Assembly: GCA_963854835.1 (NCBI GenBank)
Contig: OY978530.1
Location: 8,992,372-9,056,371, forward strand
DNA from: Megamerina dolium
Lineage: Eukaryota; Arthropoda; Insecta; Diptera; Megamerinidae
DNA: 64,000 nt
Reading direction: 5' to 3'
A model generated the notes under the pieces. It had not been told where the DNA came from. It saw only the letters and a list, made by a program, of their open reading frames with translations, and ran no database searches. Of the stretch, positions 23,851 through 35,177 are shown one piece after another (the stretch's first letter is position 1; each line of letters begins with the position of its first letter). The position numbers and the translations under genes are program-made.

Positions 23851-24330
23851 CCTTCAGAGGATACGAAAGAAAGTTCGGCCCCGGTGGAGGACATGTCGTG
23901 CAACAAAGACAGCGATACGCTGTCAAGGTCTGAGTTGGTTGAAGACCTCTTCCGAAATGTGGAAGTCGGCACAGTGAATGGGGACACTGAGGACGGTAAC
24001 CCAATTAGCAGACGCAAAGTATTATGCTCTGGGGTCCAAATTAATCTGCACCACTCTAAAGCAACTTCCGTTACTCTTGACCTTCGTCTAAGCAACAAAG
24101 CGGAGGATATCATCTTATTCCAGGAGCCGTGTGTCCAGGATGAAAAGATGCGTGAACTAAGCTTCACAAACTACGCATTTTACTACGTTCAAAACGCAAG
24201 TAAGTCTCGCTCATGTATTTTCGTGAAGAAACGCTACAAAGCATTATTACTATCTGACTACAGCGACAAGGATACTGTTATCATTGCGTTGGACCATCTG
24301 TCCCATATATATTGGCTGATGTCTGCGTCT
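23851..24330 (+). pseudogene. LOA-type LINE fragment 4b (ORF1 end and endonuclease start)
   Basis: The frame reads DTKESSAPVEDM (ORF1 end), then the ORF2 start GVQINLHHSKATS, DIILFQEPCVQD, SRSCIFVKKRYKALLLSD and SDKDTVIIALDHLSHIYWLM. The same blocks occur in LINE no. 3 near 40600-41130, so both belong to one family. It breaks off near 24330, where BEL/Pao-type sequence begins. Confidence 0.7.
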
Positions 24331-24830
24331 ATGGCACAATAACACTCACTTCTGGCTTAGTTTAAGTTAAGAAATTTTTAGTTGTTTGTTTTAGTTTGTT
24401 AGTTTAGTTTGTTTGTTTATTTTAATTCCTGTGTTTTAGTTATTAGTTTCTTACACCTTATTTCACTTATTTTTCTTAGGTTTAACTTACACTTTTAGGT
24501 ACAAAAAAATGAAATACGTATTTTGATTTCGCTTACTGGCTAATGTGTCGAGATAATTTTTTGTGAAAAATAATACAATAACAGAAAAGGAGTAGAAGCG
24601 ATAAATGAAGAAAAGGGGATAGAGAGATAGAGAGAAAACTAACGTGATAAACTTACTGGGTTGCCAACCAACTAAATTAATTGTCGACAGTGCACGACGT
24701 TTCCATTCTGGCGTAAACATTCCGCTCCCATGGAGGGTTACTGCAAAAGAGATGGAACCTCCACCCTAGACGGAGGGACTGCAAAAAAAGAGATAAAAAA
24801 TAAATATAATTAAAGATACAATATTTGATA
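24331..24830 (-). repeat. BEL/Pao-type 5' module, copy 3
   Basis: Shares ATGGCACAATAACACTCACT with 44597-44616 (one mismatch), an AT-rich leader, a GA-rich segment and TTCTGGCGTAAACATTC (24706-24722) with the other copies. No coding capacity. Confidence 0.45.
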
Positions 24831-25612
24831 TATGTATGTACTTAATACTAATCTTAAAAATACTTAAAATTAACTATAGAAATACTTCTACAATATTTGC
24901 GGTTGAATGCGAGTCAAAACATTATGTATACTGTGAATATTCCAATCGGATGGAGAAAAAATGCGAGAATGCGTATATTCGCGAATTCGACTCTCAGTAG
25001 AGTGAGGAAAAACGCTTGGAGAGAGATCTCAAATGTCGATTGTTGACAAATGTTGCTTGATGATAGTTGGTAGTAGATTGTTGATTGTAGAGTATTGATT
25101 GGTGCATTTATCTGGATTGTATCACTTCATCTCAGGTGAATAGATGCTATAAAGGCTGGTCGTAGGTTAGATCAAAGGATTCAACAAGTCAACATAGTTG
25201 CCTCGGGATTGCCAGATTGATTATCTGGATTGCCGGAATATATAACGCTCGTGACACGTTCTGAACTCAAATAGAATCTGTGTGTGTGTTGGGTTCATGA
25301 TATGACTCAGCTCATGAATATGTAGCAAATAATGTGAAATTAACACATGGGATTATTCATACGCATATAAACTATGCCAGTGCATAGCTTCATTGAAGCT
25401 TCGTAGAAGTTCGGGAATTAAATCGGGCAGTTACAGTGAACTGAACAATTTGATATAGAGAAGCGTATGACGGTCAGTATCACATAACATGACAAAACAC
25501 CTGACGAGTGTGGCATAACAGGCTTATATATTGCTCAAGCCACAATCTTAAAATCACATTTTACGTTACAACAATTTCGGGGGGCCAGTATTAGGCGGGA
25601 TCGAATGCATTG
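24831..25612. other. Unrecognised sequence
   Basis: No supported coding frame. It may be an LTR or leader of a BEL/Pao element, but I could not match it to a second copy. Confidence 0.35.
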
Positions 25613-26041
25613 CTATTCGAGTACAAGATCACTCGCTGATTGAGCCTTTTTTGGGGAATGATAACGATAATCGTTGAATATCGCTGTACGAAAAGTATTA
25701 CGGGTGGTAAATACCTTTGACGGGAGTTGTCGCGCTGTTATGTACGATTTGTAAAATCGACCCTTAGATGGTGATTTCGGGTCATGCCGCGCTCTGTGAA
25801 GCAGGGAGTAATGTTGCTTCCCACAAAGACGGCATGAAAACTTACTATAGCACTCTGCTAAGGTATGTGAAGTTGGGATGCAGTTGTTGCAAATCCTATG
25901 TTGACGCATGAGTATGTGTGGAGTTATTGCCAGTGGGCCGCTTAGTGGCAAGGCTTGCCTGATTATGATGCTGCTGTTGTTACTACTGCTGTTGTTGATG
26001 ATGCTTGTAATGGTTGCTGTTTTCTCGAGCTGCTGTCGCAA
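25613..26041 (-). pseudogene. BEL/Pao gag fragment (zinc-binding end)
   Basis: An open minus-strand frame of 142 codons. An Asn/Ser-rich linker and QALPLSGPLAITPH lead into HRICNNCIPTSHTLAECYS, KFSCRLCGKQHYSLLH and then a basic tail. The Cys/His pattern and the HxxLLH ending are those of BEL/Pao gag. No pol follows; below 25600 the sequence is unrecognised. Confidence 0.65.
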
Positions 26042-26450
26042 AAGAATTTCACACTTTGTATTTATTAGTTTGCCTTGTTTGTCTAGTTTTTGTTAAATTA
26101 TTTTCACTTTTAGTGTACACTTTTGTTTTTAAGTTTTGATTTATTTCATTTTCGATACTTTCACTTATCTGGAAAACAAATAAAATAGAAGATTTGGCGA
26201 ATATCGGTGATGCCAGATTATTACATAACCCATTCCCCCAATCCAGAAAAAACTCACAGGGCAGTGATAGGAAATTTGTTCTGGCGTAGACATTCGGCCC
26301 CCCTTGCAAGGATATTGCAATTGAGACGCAAAGATTACACCAGAGAGAGAGAGAGGAGGGGAGAGAGAGAGAGAGTTAAAAAGAGAAAGTATAAAATTAA
26401 TTTTCAAAATAAAATAAAATTAAAATTAATATTAAACTAATACTAATGAG
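26042..26450 (-). repeat. BEL/Pao-type 5' module, copy 4 (leader)
   Basis: Upstream of the gag fragment at 25613. It matches copy 1 at TTCTGGCGTAGACATTC (26280-26296), the following CACCAGAGAGAGAGA block and the AAAATAAAATAAAATTAAAA block near 26405, in the same orientation and spacing. Confidence 0.5.
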
Positions 26451-26731
26451 AAAATTTGCAAAAAAAATTTAAAAATATAACAATATAAATAAAAAATTCG
26501 GATATCTTAAATTAGAATTAAAACTAATAGTAACAATAAGTAAAGAATTTCACAATAGTATTAAATTTAATAACAATTCTGAGGGAAATTAATAATTTAA
26601 AATAAAATTAGGTTCAGTAAAACTTATTTAAAAAAAAAGCGAGAGAACTTAGATACTTTATTACAAAAAAAAACAAAATAAAGTGAAATAATGGGAGAGA
26701 AAAAGGGAATTTCCAAAAAGGGACGTAGATG
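26451..26731. other. AT-rich, nothing recognised
   Basis: A-rich low-complexity sequence. Confidence 0.4.
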
Positions 26732-27013
26732 TTACTTAGCCCAGATGTTGCAAGACGCGTCGACTGGAGACGGCACGGCGTAGAGATAACCATCGTATTC
26801 GATGGTTTTGAAATGGTCTTTCTTAATGAGAGCAGGAAGCAAACACATTAGTGTGGTGTTAAGAAAAGAGTAAGTAAATTCTTTTGGGAGAACCCGAAAA
26901 TATATTCGACGCTTGACTCGAAACATGAAATTCTTGTTGAGCTTGACCGGGATAGTTGATTGTTGATCCATGCTGTAACGGAAGTGTGCTAAACGGCGTG
27001 CAGACTTTTCCAT
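26732..27013 (-). CDS. Uncharacterised 93-codon open frame
   Basis: An intact minus-strand frame of good codon-like composition with segments such as RLAHFRYSMDQQSTIPVKLN and FKTIEYDGYLYAVPSP. I do not recognise the family. It lies directly next to a gypsy RT fragment (27014) and runs out of it without a clear break, so it may be a piece of another element fused to the gypsy remnant. A host gene exon is possible but unsupported. Confidence 0.25.
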   Translation of the reverse strand: MEKSARRLAHFRYSMDQQSTIPVKLNKNFMFRVKRRIYFRVLPKEFTYSFLNTTLMCLLPALIKKDHFKTIEYDGYLYAVPSPVDASCNIWAK

Positions 27014-27231
27014 GTATGGTTTTTGAACTATTCACAAAACCTAAGAATGCGTAAATATCTTTCTTGTTTATTTTAACAGAAATATTAATATATATAATAG
27101 ATTCCACTTTACTAGAATATAGTAACGACCCTTTCTGAGTGCATTTGTGCCCTAGGTAAATTATATATTTGAATAGAAACAAGCACTTCTCTGTGATTAG
27201 CTTCAAGTTATGTTTACGTAAGAGTTCAAAA
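27014..27231 (-). pseudogene. Gypsy no. 3, RT C-terminal fragment
   Basis: One frame reads FELLRKHNLKLITEKCLFL, then IIYLGHKCT and DIYAFLGFVN. These are the blocks downstream of the RT active site in Ty3/gypsy elements. The upstream side is cut by RTE copy C (27232-28953) and the RT core is missing. Below about 27040 it fuses to unrecognised sequence. Confidence 0.65.
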
Positions 27232-28953
27232 ACTATTCGTGATGAGAGACTTGTGGAGTGTGGTTTTCGATGCTCGAGAGAGGGTCCGACTTCGCAGTTG
27301 CTTACTTAGCCCAAAGTAGCACCTGTTAGCAAGAGTTATCCTTCGCATGATCTCCAGGCTGACGTCATTACAGTTGTTGATGCTGGTTCCAAGATACACG
27401 AAGTCTTGCACCACCTCGAAAGTGTAATTGTCAACAGTGACGTGTTGTCCAGACGCCGGGATTTTGTTTGTAGACACGAGATACTTCGTCCTGTCCTCGT
27501 TCACCGTAAGTCCCATTCGACGTCATTCACGTTCCAACTCTGAGAATGTTGCTCTGACTGCTCGCGTGTTCATACCGATTATGTCAATATCGTCGGCATA
27601 CGCTAACAGCATGACACTTTTGTTAAAAATGTGTCATTATATTGTAAATCTGCAGCTCGTATAATTTTCTCCACTCACACGATAACGAATCACCTTGTCT
27701 GAAACCTCGTTCGGTATTAAACGGTGCGGAGAGGTCCTTCCCAATTTTCACTGCACAACTGTAGTTATGCAGTGTCATTCTACAAAGTCGAATGGGCTGT
27801 GGTGGTGTGTGTCGATCTGTTTTTCTTGTGTCTTTTCCAGGACTCGGCGTAGTGTGAAAATTTGATCGATGGTGCATTTATTCGGTCTGAAGATATACGG
27901 ATAAGGTAAAATCATAGGCTTCAATTTTTCACACAATACGCACGATAAGACCTTGTATGCGATGCTCAGGAGCAGCAGTCATGGAGTGGGATATGTGTGT
28001 CCAACGTGAGCATGGATCATCAAGTTTGGGAGGGTACTGCATAAGCAGGTCTGGGAGCAGAGTGGCAAAAGCATCTGCTGTCTCTGGCGATCGCAGCTTA
28101 ATGACGTCAAGTTTTCTTTGCGTGGGACTTCGCTTATTATTTGCGACACATAAGCGTGTTGGCTGCAACAAGGTAGTGATCAGAGCCAATGTAGGCACCA
28201 CTGATCGATTTAACGTCCATCATACTGGAAGGATGCCTTCCGTCAATCACCACATGATCAATTTGGTTTCTCGTTCGCTGGAGACAACCATGTCGCTTTG
28301 TGGATATCGAGATGCTGGAATATGGTACTACCAATTACCATGTTTCGTGCTGCGGCGAAGTCGATCAGTCTCATTCCGTTATCGGAGGTGTTCTGGTAAA
28401 GTCTGAATTTTCCGACAATAGGACCAAAGGTAATCTCTTTGCACACCCTGGCATTGAAATCGCCAAGCACGATTTTGCTATCGTGGCGGGCTCTCTTTGG
28501 TCGCATCGTCTTTCTCATCCGTCGCTGCGTGGGCATAGATTAGGCTGATGTTATAAAATTTGGCCCTGATGCGAATTGTGGCCAGCCGTTCGTTCACAGG
28601 CGTGAGCTGTGAGAACAGGTGTGGAGTATCTTGCTGACCAAAAATCCACATCCTAGTTCGTGCCTCTCCGCTTGGCAACTATAGTATATGTCACAGGATA
28701 TTCTTTTGGAGCAGCTCTGTCCCGTCCATCGCATTTCCTGGAGAGTGGTTATGTCAGCCTTGTACTTCTCGAGAACAACAACCAGGTGGATAGAGGCACC
28801 TTCCCTATCGAGGGATCGGACGTTCCAGGTGCATATCCATAAATCGTGGTCCATTCTTCGTTTGCGTGGGTCATCATCAAAAGCGTTAGTCCTTATCCGA
28901 GGCACTGGGGGAGGGTTTTCATGTGTTGGATCCCAAGCCCAACGCACAACCTC
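27232..28953 (-). mobile_element. RTE-type LINE copy C, degenerate
   Basis: Starts at the same 5' motif as copy A (GAGGTTGTGCG, 28943-28953) and reads through the endonuclease: [32 protein letters not shown] and NQIDHVVIDGR. It then jumps by deletions to RT C-terminal pieces (27226-27516), with LTVNEDRTKYLVS and RRITLANRCYFGLSKQL. The RT core is largely gone and the 3' 350 bp including the tail are missing, so the 3' junction with gypsy is not a normal RTE end. Many frameshifts. Confidence 0.75.
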
Positions 28954-29302
28954 GAATTGAGGGAAGTTTTCGACTTTCACTTAGTGTCTTAGTAACCCCC
29001 TCACGATTACTTATTTGCTTAATGCCATATATTTTGGAAATTATATCATTCTCTACATGTTCCAAATGGTTGAACATAATTACAATAACTTTGAAATTAT
29101 TACTTATGGTATCCGGTTCTGTGTTCTTGTTTAGTATTAAAACATGAACTCTTTTGTTTACTAGATTTTCCAACGTATCACCCAAAAATATTCCAGGGAA
29201 AACTTCTTGTTGCTCCACTCTAATTATTTCCAAATTGGTATTTACGTTCAGAGCAACTATTTTTAAGTTCCAATGTGAGGACAAATTCTCCGAATGCGCC
29301 AC
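28954..29302 (-). pseudogene. Gypsy no. 3, protease-RT linker fragment
   Basis: The minus-strand frame KIVALNVNTNLEIIRVEQQE, PGIFLGDTLEN and HVLILNKNTEP matches the segment between protease and RT of Ty3/gypsy elements. It forms the upstream side of the gypsy copy into which RTE copy C was inserted; the rest resumes at 27231. Confidence 0.55.
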
Positions 29303-31349
29303 TTAAATTTTCCCTCGAATCCCACTATCTCTTAATGGATTCTGACGATTTTATTAAGCTCGTATCTGCTCCAGAACATACTAATAAAATGAGTATTCCT
29401 CAAATGGAAACTCGACGAACACATCATCTAAATTAGATGCTCTGAAACAATACACATGGTTAATGCTATTATATGTGGAAGGCGCCTGCATCTAATATTG
29501 CTGGATGAGGAGGATGTGTCAGCAATCTCTGTGGACCGCTGAGTACTAGCTTCCACCATCCTACTATCGTGTGTGGAAGGCGTATCAACAATCTTTGTAG
29601 ACATAAGATTAACATCTTCCACTATTGTTAATCTAGATTACACGTGATTTTGATTTATTCATAATTTATTGGCCGTACCTGGATCCTAGCAGTTTTCCTG
29701 AGACTTTCTCTACTCTTTGCGTTTGTAATAATCTGCAAAGCTATGCAATTTTTTAAATGTACAAAAACTCGGTGCTTTAGATTGATCTCGATTGGCCATA
29801 TATTTACTTTGGCTTCTCGTATTATTTCCTGTTGATATTGTTTTGCGACTTCCTATTGTTACTAAATGAAATTCAAACTAAATATTATCTGCGGAGACAC
29901 CATCCTCCATTAGATATTAGCCCAGGACACCAATTGAAATTGAGTCCAAAGGAGCAATGGAGATCTATTTATACTGCTTTAAGCGTATGCCGTAAAATAT
30001 TTTGTTAGACAAAATATTTCGCAGTATCCTACCAGCTGCTCCAAAATATTGTGTCTGCCTTTTATGATATCATGAGACTTGTCTAGATATCTCGAATATA
30101 AGAGAAGGAGATTAGAGTATTCGAGACAAATGACACTCGTACTTCTATATTTTAATTTGTTTACATTAGCTTTTATTTTTTCTTTCACTCATTCACTATG
30201 TCATCCGCTTTACATTTTCTTACAGATACTGGATATCAATTGACTGCAAATGAACTGACTAGGTTATATTGACCACTTTCTATGGGTATTTATAACCTAT
30301 TCAGCTTATTCAGCTAAAATATATTAATTTGATAAAATTGCAATTTACTTAGTAGTCATAATTGCGGTTTCTTAAGTAGGTCATTATAGGGTTGAAGCTC
30401 GGTATATGAGTACCCAAGACCATCCATACATAGCGAAGAGTCACATTCGGCTCCACGTGTCCGTGCTTCTTACTGCGTGTGGCGGATCTAGGATTTTAGC
30501 ATTTCCGAAGTATCCGGGCTATGAATAATGATTAAAAATAATATTAAAAAATCAATTATAACAAAACCAGTAATAATAACGTTAACGATAACTCTGTTGC
30601 AACAGAGGTGATTGCGCAAGCCTTCCGCCAAGCAACATCACCAAACAGAAACATACGGTTTGCACACGATGAAATTAGTGCTACGTTTTTACTCATAGTG
30701 TTTTCCTAGTCAAAATTAAAAATTTGTTCACATTAAAGTAGCTTTGTTAAACATGTCTAAGCCCTTATGTCAAATTTTGAGATCATTCGATAGTTTTTAG
30801 CTTCAAAATGAGCAGCGAAATAGAAGTGCGTGAAACAATGAAAATCCAAAATGGACTTTCAAAGCATTTGCTCGCAAAGCATGAGTTTCGCAAAATACCG
30901 TTTCGTGTGTTATTCAAATATAAGGTACAATGAACGACCTGACTAACAATAGGAAGCAAGGAAATGGCAAAAAGAAGAGGTTTAAGAACACTACTATGGC
31001 CAAGAAGGCGACAGGTCTTTAAAAAAACTCTCAATACATCAGGTAGAAAAGTGGTTGAAAAATTAAAATGCTTTTATTAGAAAAGTTAAGAAGGTGGTCT
31101 GGTGGTGTTTTCGCAAGGTAACGTGTCTAACTTCCTAAACCGCGTGGGGCTATCGCAATCTTTGTTGAACTCATCGCAAGTCAACTCACTGGCTGTTATG
31201 TTTGTTCTGAGCGCTATGTGATGAAACATTTATATGTTAATGAGGGGTAGTCATGTAACTTGCTCTGCCTACTATGTGATGGCATCTTCATTATTAATGG
31301 GGGTCCTCCACGTGGTGACCACTGGGCAACGTCCTCCTGTCGCCCGATC
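29303..31349. other. Unrecognised sequence
   Basis: About 2 kb with no recognised family. 29428-29622 (minus) encodes two similar units of about 21 residues (one with MSTKIVDTPSTHDS, one with RSTEIADTSSSSS), so a short direct repeat is present. A plus-strand frame near 30809-30925 (start SSEIEVRETMKIQNGLSKHL) ends quickly. Parts could be gypsy gag and LTR that I cannot identify. Confidence 0.35.
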
Positions 31350-33842
31350 CGATCCCTCGAGAAGTACAAGGCTGACAACTTTTTTAACATCAGCCTAATA
31401 TATTTGCCATGCCCCGATGGATGAGAAGTACGAAGCGACCAAAGAGCACTTCTTTCAGTGCTTCGAAGAAGCTGATCGACTTCGCTGCAGCACGAAGCAT
31501 GGTAATTGGTAGTACCATATTCCAGCATCTCGATATCCTCAAAGCGACATGGTTGTCTCCAGATCAGCGAACGAAAAACCACATTGATCACGTGGTGATT
31601 GACGGAGGGCATGATTCCAGTGTGATGGACGTGAAATCGATCCGTGGTGCCAACTTCGACTCGGATCACTACATTGTTGCAGCTAAGGTGCGAACACGTT
31701 TATGCTTCGTAAACAAGAAATGAAGTACTACACATCGATAGCTTGACGTCAATAAGCTGCAATTACCAGAGACAGCAGATGCATTTACCACTCGACTATC
31801 GGATCTACTTATGCAGAACACATCCCCACGGTGGACACATATATCCCACTCCATGACTACTACTCCCGAGGAGGTAATCGGTTACTACCGGCCTCTGAGG
31901 AATGAGTGGTATGATCAGGAGTGTCGCGACGCTACGGCAGAGAAACACGCCGCCTACAGAAAAACCCTGCGTGCAGGCGCAACGCGAGCTATTAAGGAGC
32001 GGTACAGAGAGAAAAGGAGTGCAGAGAGACGTCTTTTCAGGCGCAAGAAAAGAGAACAATAAAGACGCGAGTGTGAGGAGATAGAGATGTGTACCGAGAA
32101 GAATGAGACTCGAAAATTCTTCGAAAAGATCAAGCGCCTGAGAGGAGGTTTAAATCCCGGAGCCTCTTCTTGTCGTGATGGAAATGGAAATCTGGTTACA
32201 GATGTCCAGAGTGTACTGAGCCTATGGAGGGAACACTTCTCCAAGTTACTGAATGGCGATGCTACGAACAATTCCGCCAGTTGAGGAGATTACCCGATAA
32301 CCCGAATTACAGATGATGGTGTTGATGTTCCACCACCCGACTATGACGAGGTTGAAACGGCCATTTTAAGGCTGAAGAACAACAAAGCTGCAGGTGCTGA
32401 TGGCCTGCCTGCCGAGTTGTTTAAGACCGGAGGCGATGAGCTGCTCACCCGCATGCACCAGCTCATAAGCAGAATATGGTCGGATGAAAGCATGCCTGAT
32501 GATTGGAGGCTCAGTGTTCACTGTCCTGTACATAAAAAAGGAGACCCCACAATTTGAGCCAACTACCGTGGAATAAGTCTCCTGAGCATCGCATACAAGG
32601 TTCTATCGAGCGTACTTTGTGAAAGGTTGAAGCCTATGCTCAGCAACCTGATTGGACCTTATCAGTGTGGCTTCAGACCTGGTAAATCCACCATCGACCA
32701 GATCTTCACACTGCGCCAAATCCTGGAGAAGACCCAAGAAAAACAGATAGACACACACCACCTATTTGTTGATTATAAAGCCGCTTTCGACAGCCCGGTA
32801 AGGGATTACCTCTACGCAACAATGTCTGAGTTCGGTATTCCTGCAAAGCTCATTCGACTTTGTAGAATGACACTGCATAACTCCCGTGGTGCAGTGAAAA
32901 TTGGGAAGGACCTCTCTGCACCGTTTAATAGCGAACGGGGTTTAAGACAATGTGATTCGTTATCGTGCGACTTCTTGAATCTTATTATGGAGAAAATAAT
33001 ACGAGCTGCTGTTCTACGATATAATGGCACTATCTTCAACAAAAGTGTCATGCTGTTAGCGTATGCCGACGATATTGACATAATCGGCATGAATACGCGA
33101 GCAGTCAGTGCAGCATTCTCAGAGTTGGAAAGAGAGTCGCGTCAGATGGGTCTCACGGTGAACGAAGTATCTAGTGTCAACAAACAAAGAGTCCCGGCGT
33201 CTTGGACAGCACGTCACTGTTGACAACTATGCTTTTGAAGTAGTAAGGGACTTTGTCTATCTTGGAACCAGCATCAACAGCAGTAATGACGTCAGCTTGG
33301 AGATCGTGCGTAGGATAACTCTTGCTAACAGGTGTTACTTTGGGCTGAGTAAGCAATTGAGAAGTCGAGCCCTCTCTCGAAGAACTAAAACTACACTCAA
33401 ATTGCGCTGAAGCCTGGACAATTTCCACCTCGGATGAGCGAATGCTTGGAGTTTTCGAGAGAAAAGTCCTACGCAAGATCTTTGGACCTATTTGCGTTGG
33501 TGGCGAGTACCGAATAAGGTACAACCATGAGCTGTACGAGCTGTATGCCGATATTGACATAGTAAAGCGCATCAAAATCCAGCGGCTGCGCTGGCTAGGT
33601 CATGTCGAGCGAATGGAAGAACACGCTCCAGCTAAGAAGGTGTTATATTCGGAACCCGCTGGAGGACGACGCAGAAGAGGAAGACCAAACCTCCGGTGGA
33701 AAGACCAAGTACTGGAGAACCTGACGGCGCTTGGAATTTCTAAGTGGCGCCAGCTAGCGAAGTACAGAGATGGCTGGCGAAGCATGTTATATTCGGCTTA
33801 AATCGATATTCGGTTGTTATGGCCACATAAGGAAGGAAGGAA
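31350..33842 (+). mobile_element. RTE-type LINE copy D
   Basis: Plus strand, 5' truncated (it starts near the codons for EKYKAD), with deletions in the endonuclease region. It ends in ATGGCCACATAA followed by a (GGAA)n tail at 33829-33842. Sequence is close to copies A and E. No clear target duplication was found. Confidence 0.8.
31409..33801 (+). pseudogene. RTE endonuclease-RT, copy D
   Basis: The endonuclease end (31409-31723) keeps FQHLDILKATWLSP, HIDHVVIDG and DSDHYIVAAKV. The linker is at 31811-32284. The RT runs from about 32300 with frame changes: FRPGKSTIDQIFTLRQ, FVDYKAAFDS, AYADDIDIIG (32627-33223), then the C-terminal region at 33442-33801 with RLRWLGHVERME and GRPNLRWKDQV. Damage includes a Cys-to-stop change in the codons for TICANY near 32558 and missing pieces near 33160 and 33400. 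The catalytic YADD is intact, but the protein could not be made whole. Confidence 0.8.
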
Positions 33843-35165
33843 TGTATGTATCATAATAAATATCATTATATGAAAAATAAAAGTGCGTTATCAATATACA
33901 GTACGCATGTGCAATTAATTTTCATTCTATACATATATGTACATGCGTACACATATCTGCAATATATAATCAAATTGAGAAAAATTTCACACGCATGTCA
34001 ACCACCGTTTGCAAACTCTCTCAGTTCCGTTTCTTTCTATTTGCCTATATGAAAAGTATATGTACGTATGCTCAGCAAAATACTATATTTTTCATTCATA
34101 ATTGCACGCAAGCGGCAACACAGCACTTGCGAAATTTTGGGGTTTTTTGAAGATTTTGTCATTTCATGCCATCCAACGCGCCACCAGCATCAAGAGGAAG
34201 ACACTTCAACATTGGTTCACACACTCATCTACTGTGAGAAATTGTTCTGAATTTCTTTTTGTCATTATAATCTCATTGATAATTCAGAGAGTGAACAACT
34301 AAGATGGCAGCCGAGTCTACTCACATAAAACTCAGTCACTCATAGATAAAGTGTGCAACTATATTTTCTACAGATAAGTGGCGTTGCGCAATCATCCGTC
34401 TACTCTTGTTATTCTACCCTCTTTGGTAATACATAATTTGATTTCATTTTTGAAGTAAAACTTCTTACGCGGCGGTGTCGCAAATGGAGTGTGAAATTTT
34501 TAAAGCTATTTTCGTTACATGAGTAGGAAGGAATATATAGCTTAGAGAAAGGGAGAATGAAAAAGAAATCAACATATGCACAACGATGCAAAGCAATAGA
34601 TCATAATTCAATGGTTCATGGCAATAGATAGTGTGTGTGTGTTGAGAGAGAGAGAGAGAGCAACCAGCGAATAATAATGGAACATTCTACAAAAGCGTCC
34701 TATTGCCAAAAAATTCACAATTATATTATTCTATAGTGGACTATATCTAACATATAACTATTTCCTCTTCATCAGATGGATCAGGTTGGATGAACTACTA
34801 TTTAAATATATATCCTTATGAGCTGGGCTGCATTCCAGTATTAAAAGGTACTGTAGTCGTGTCGAATGCTCAATAAGGTCAAAGTTTTGGTTGCGATTTG
34901 CAATATCGAATCTTTTGTCAGTAAGCCAATATACTCGAACTTTTTAGTTGTATATCCTTTAATAGAAACAAATATTCTGCGCAATACAGCTGACTATTTA
35001 ACATAAGAGAATGATAATGGCGGCAAATATGTTGGACCATATGTGATGCTGCTAGATGATAATTCCCATAAAAAAGTCTCTTCGCTTTGTAACACAGCGT
35101 TGCACTGAATTTATACAATATCTTGTATTGTATGTGCAGAGGATTATCATAAAAAACAACCATCT
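33843..35165. other. Unrecognised sequence with microsatellites
   Basis: No coding frame recognised. Contains (GT)n and (GA)n runs at about 34630-34660 and a repeat block at 34457-34533 listed separately. Confidence 0.4.
34457..34533 (+). repeat. Dispersed repeat, arm 1 of an inverted pair
   Basis: The reverse complement matches 38619-38695: TCCTTCCTACTCAYGTAACG, then TTTAAAAATTTCACACT, then AAGAAGTTTTACT, with a diverged middle. Together the two copies flank LINE no. 2 in opposite orientation. Confidence 0.45.
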
Positions 35166-35177
35166 CAAAGCAATCAA

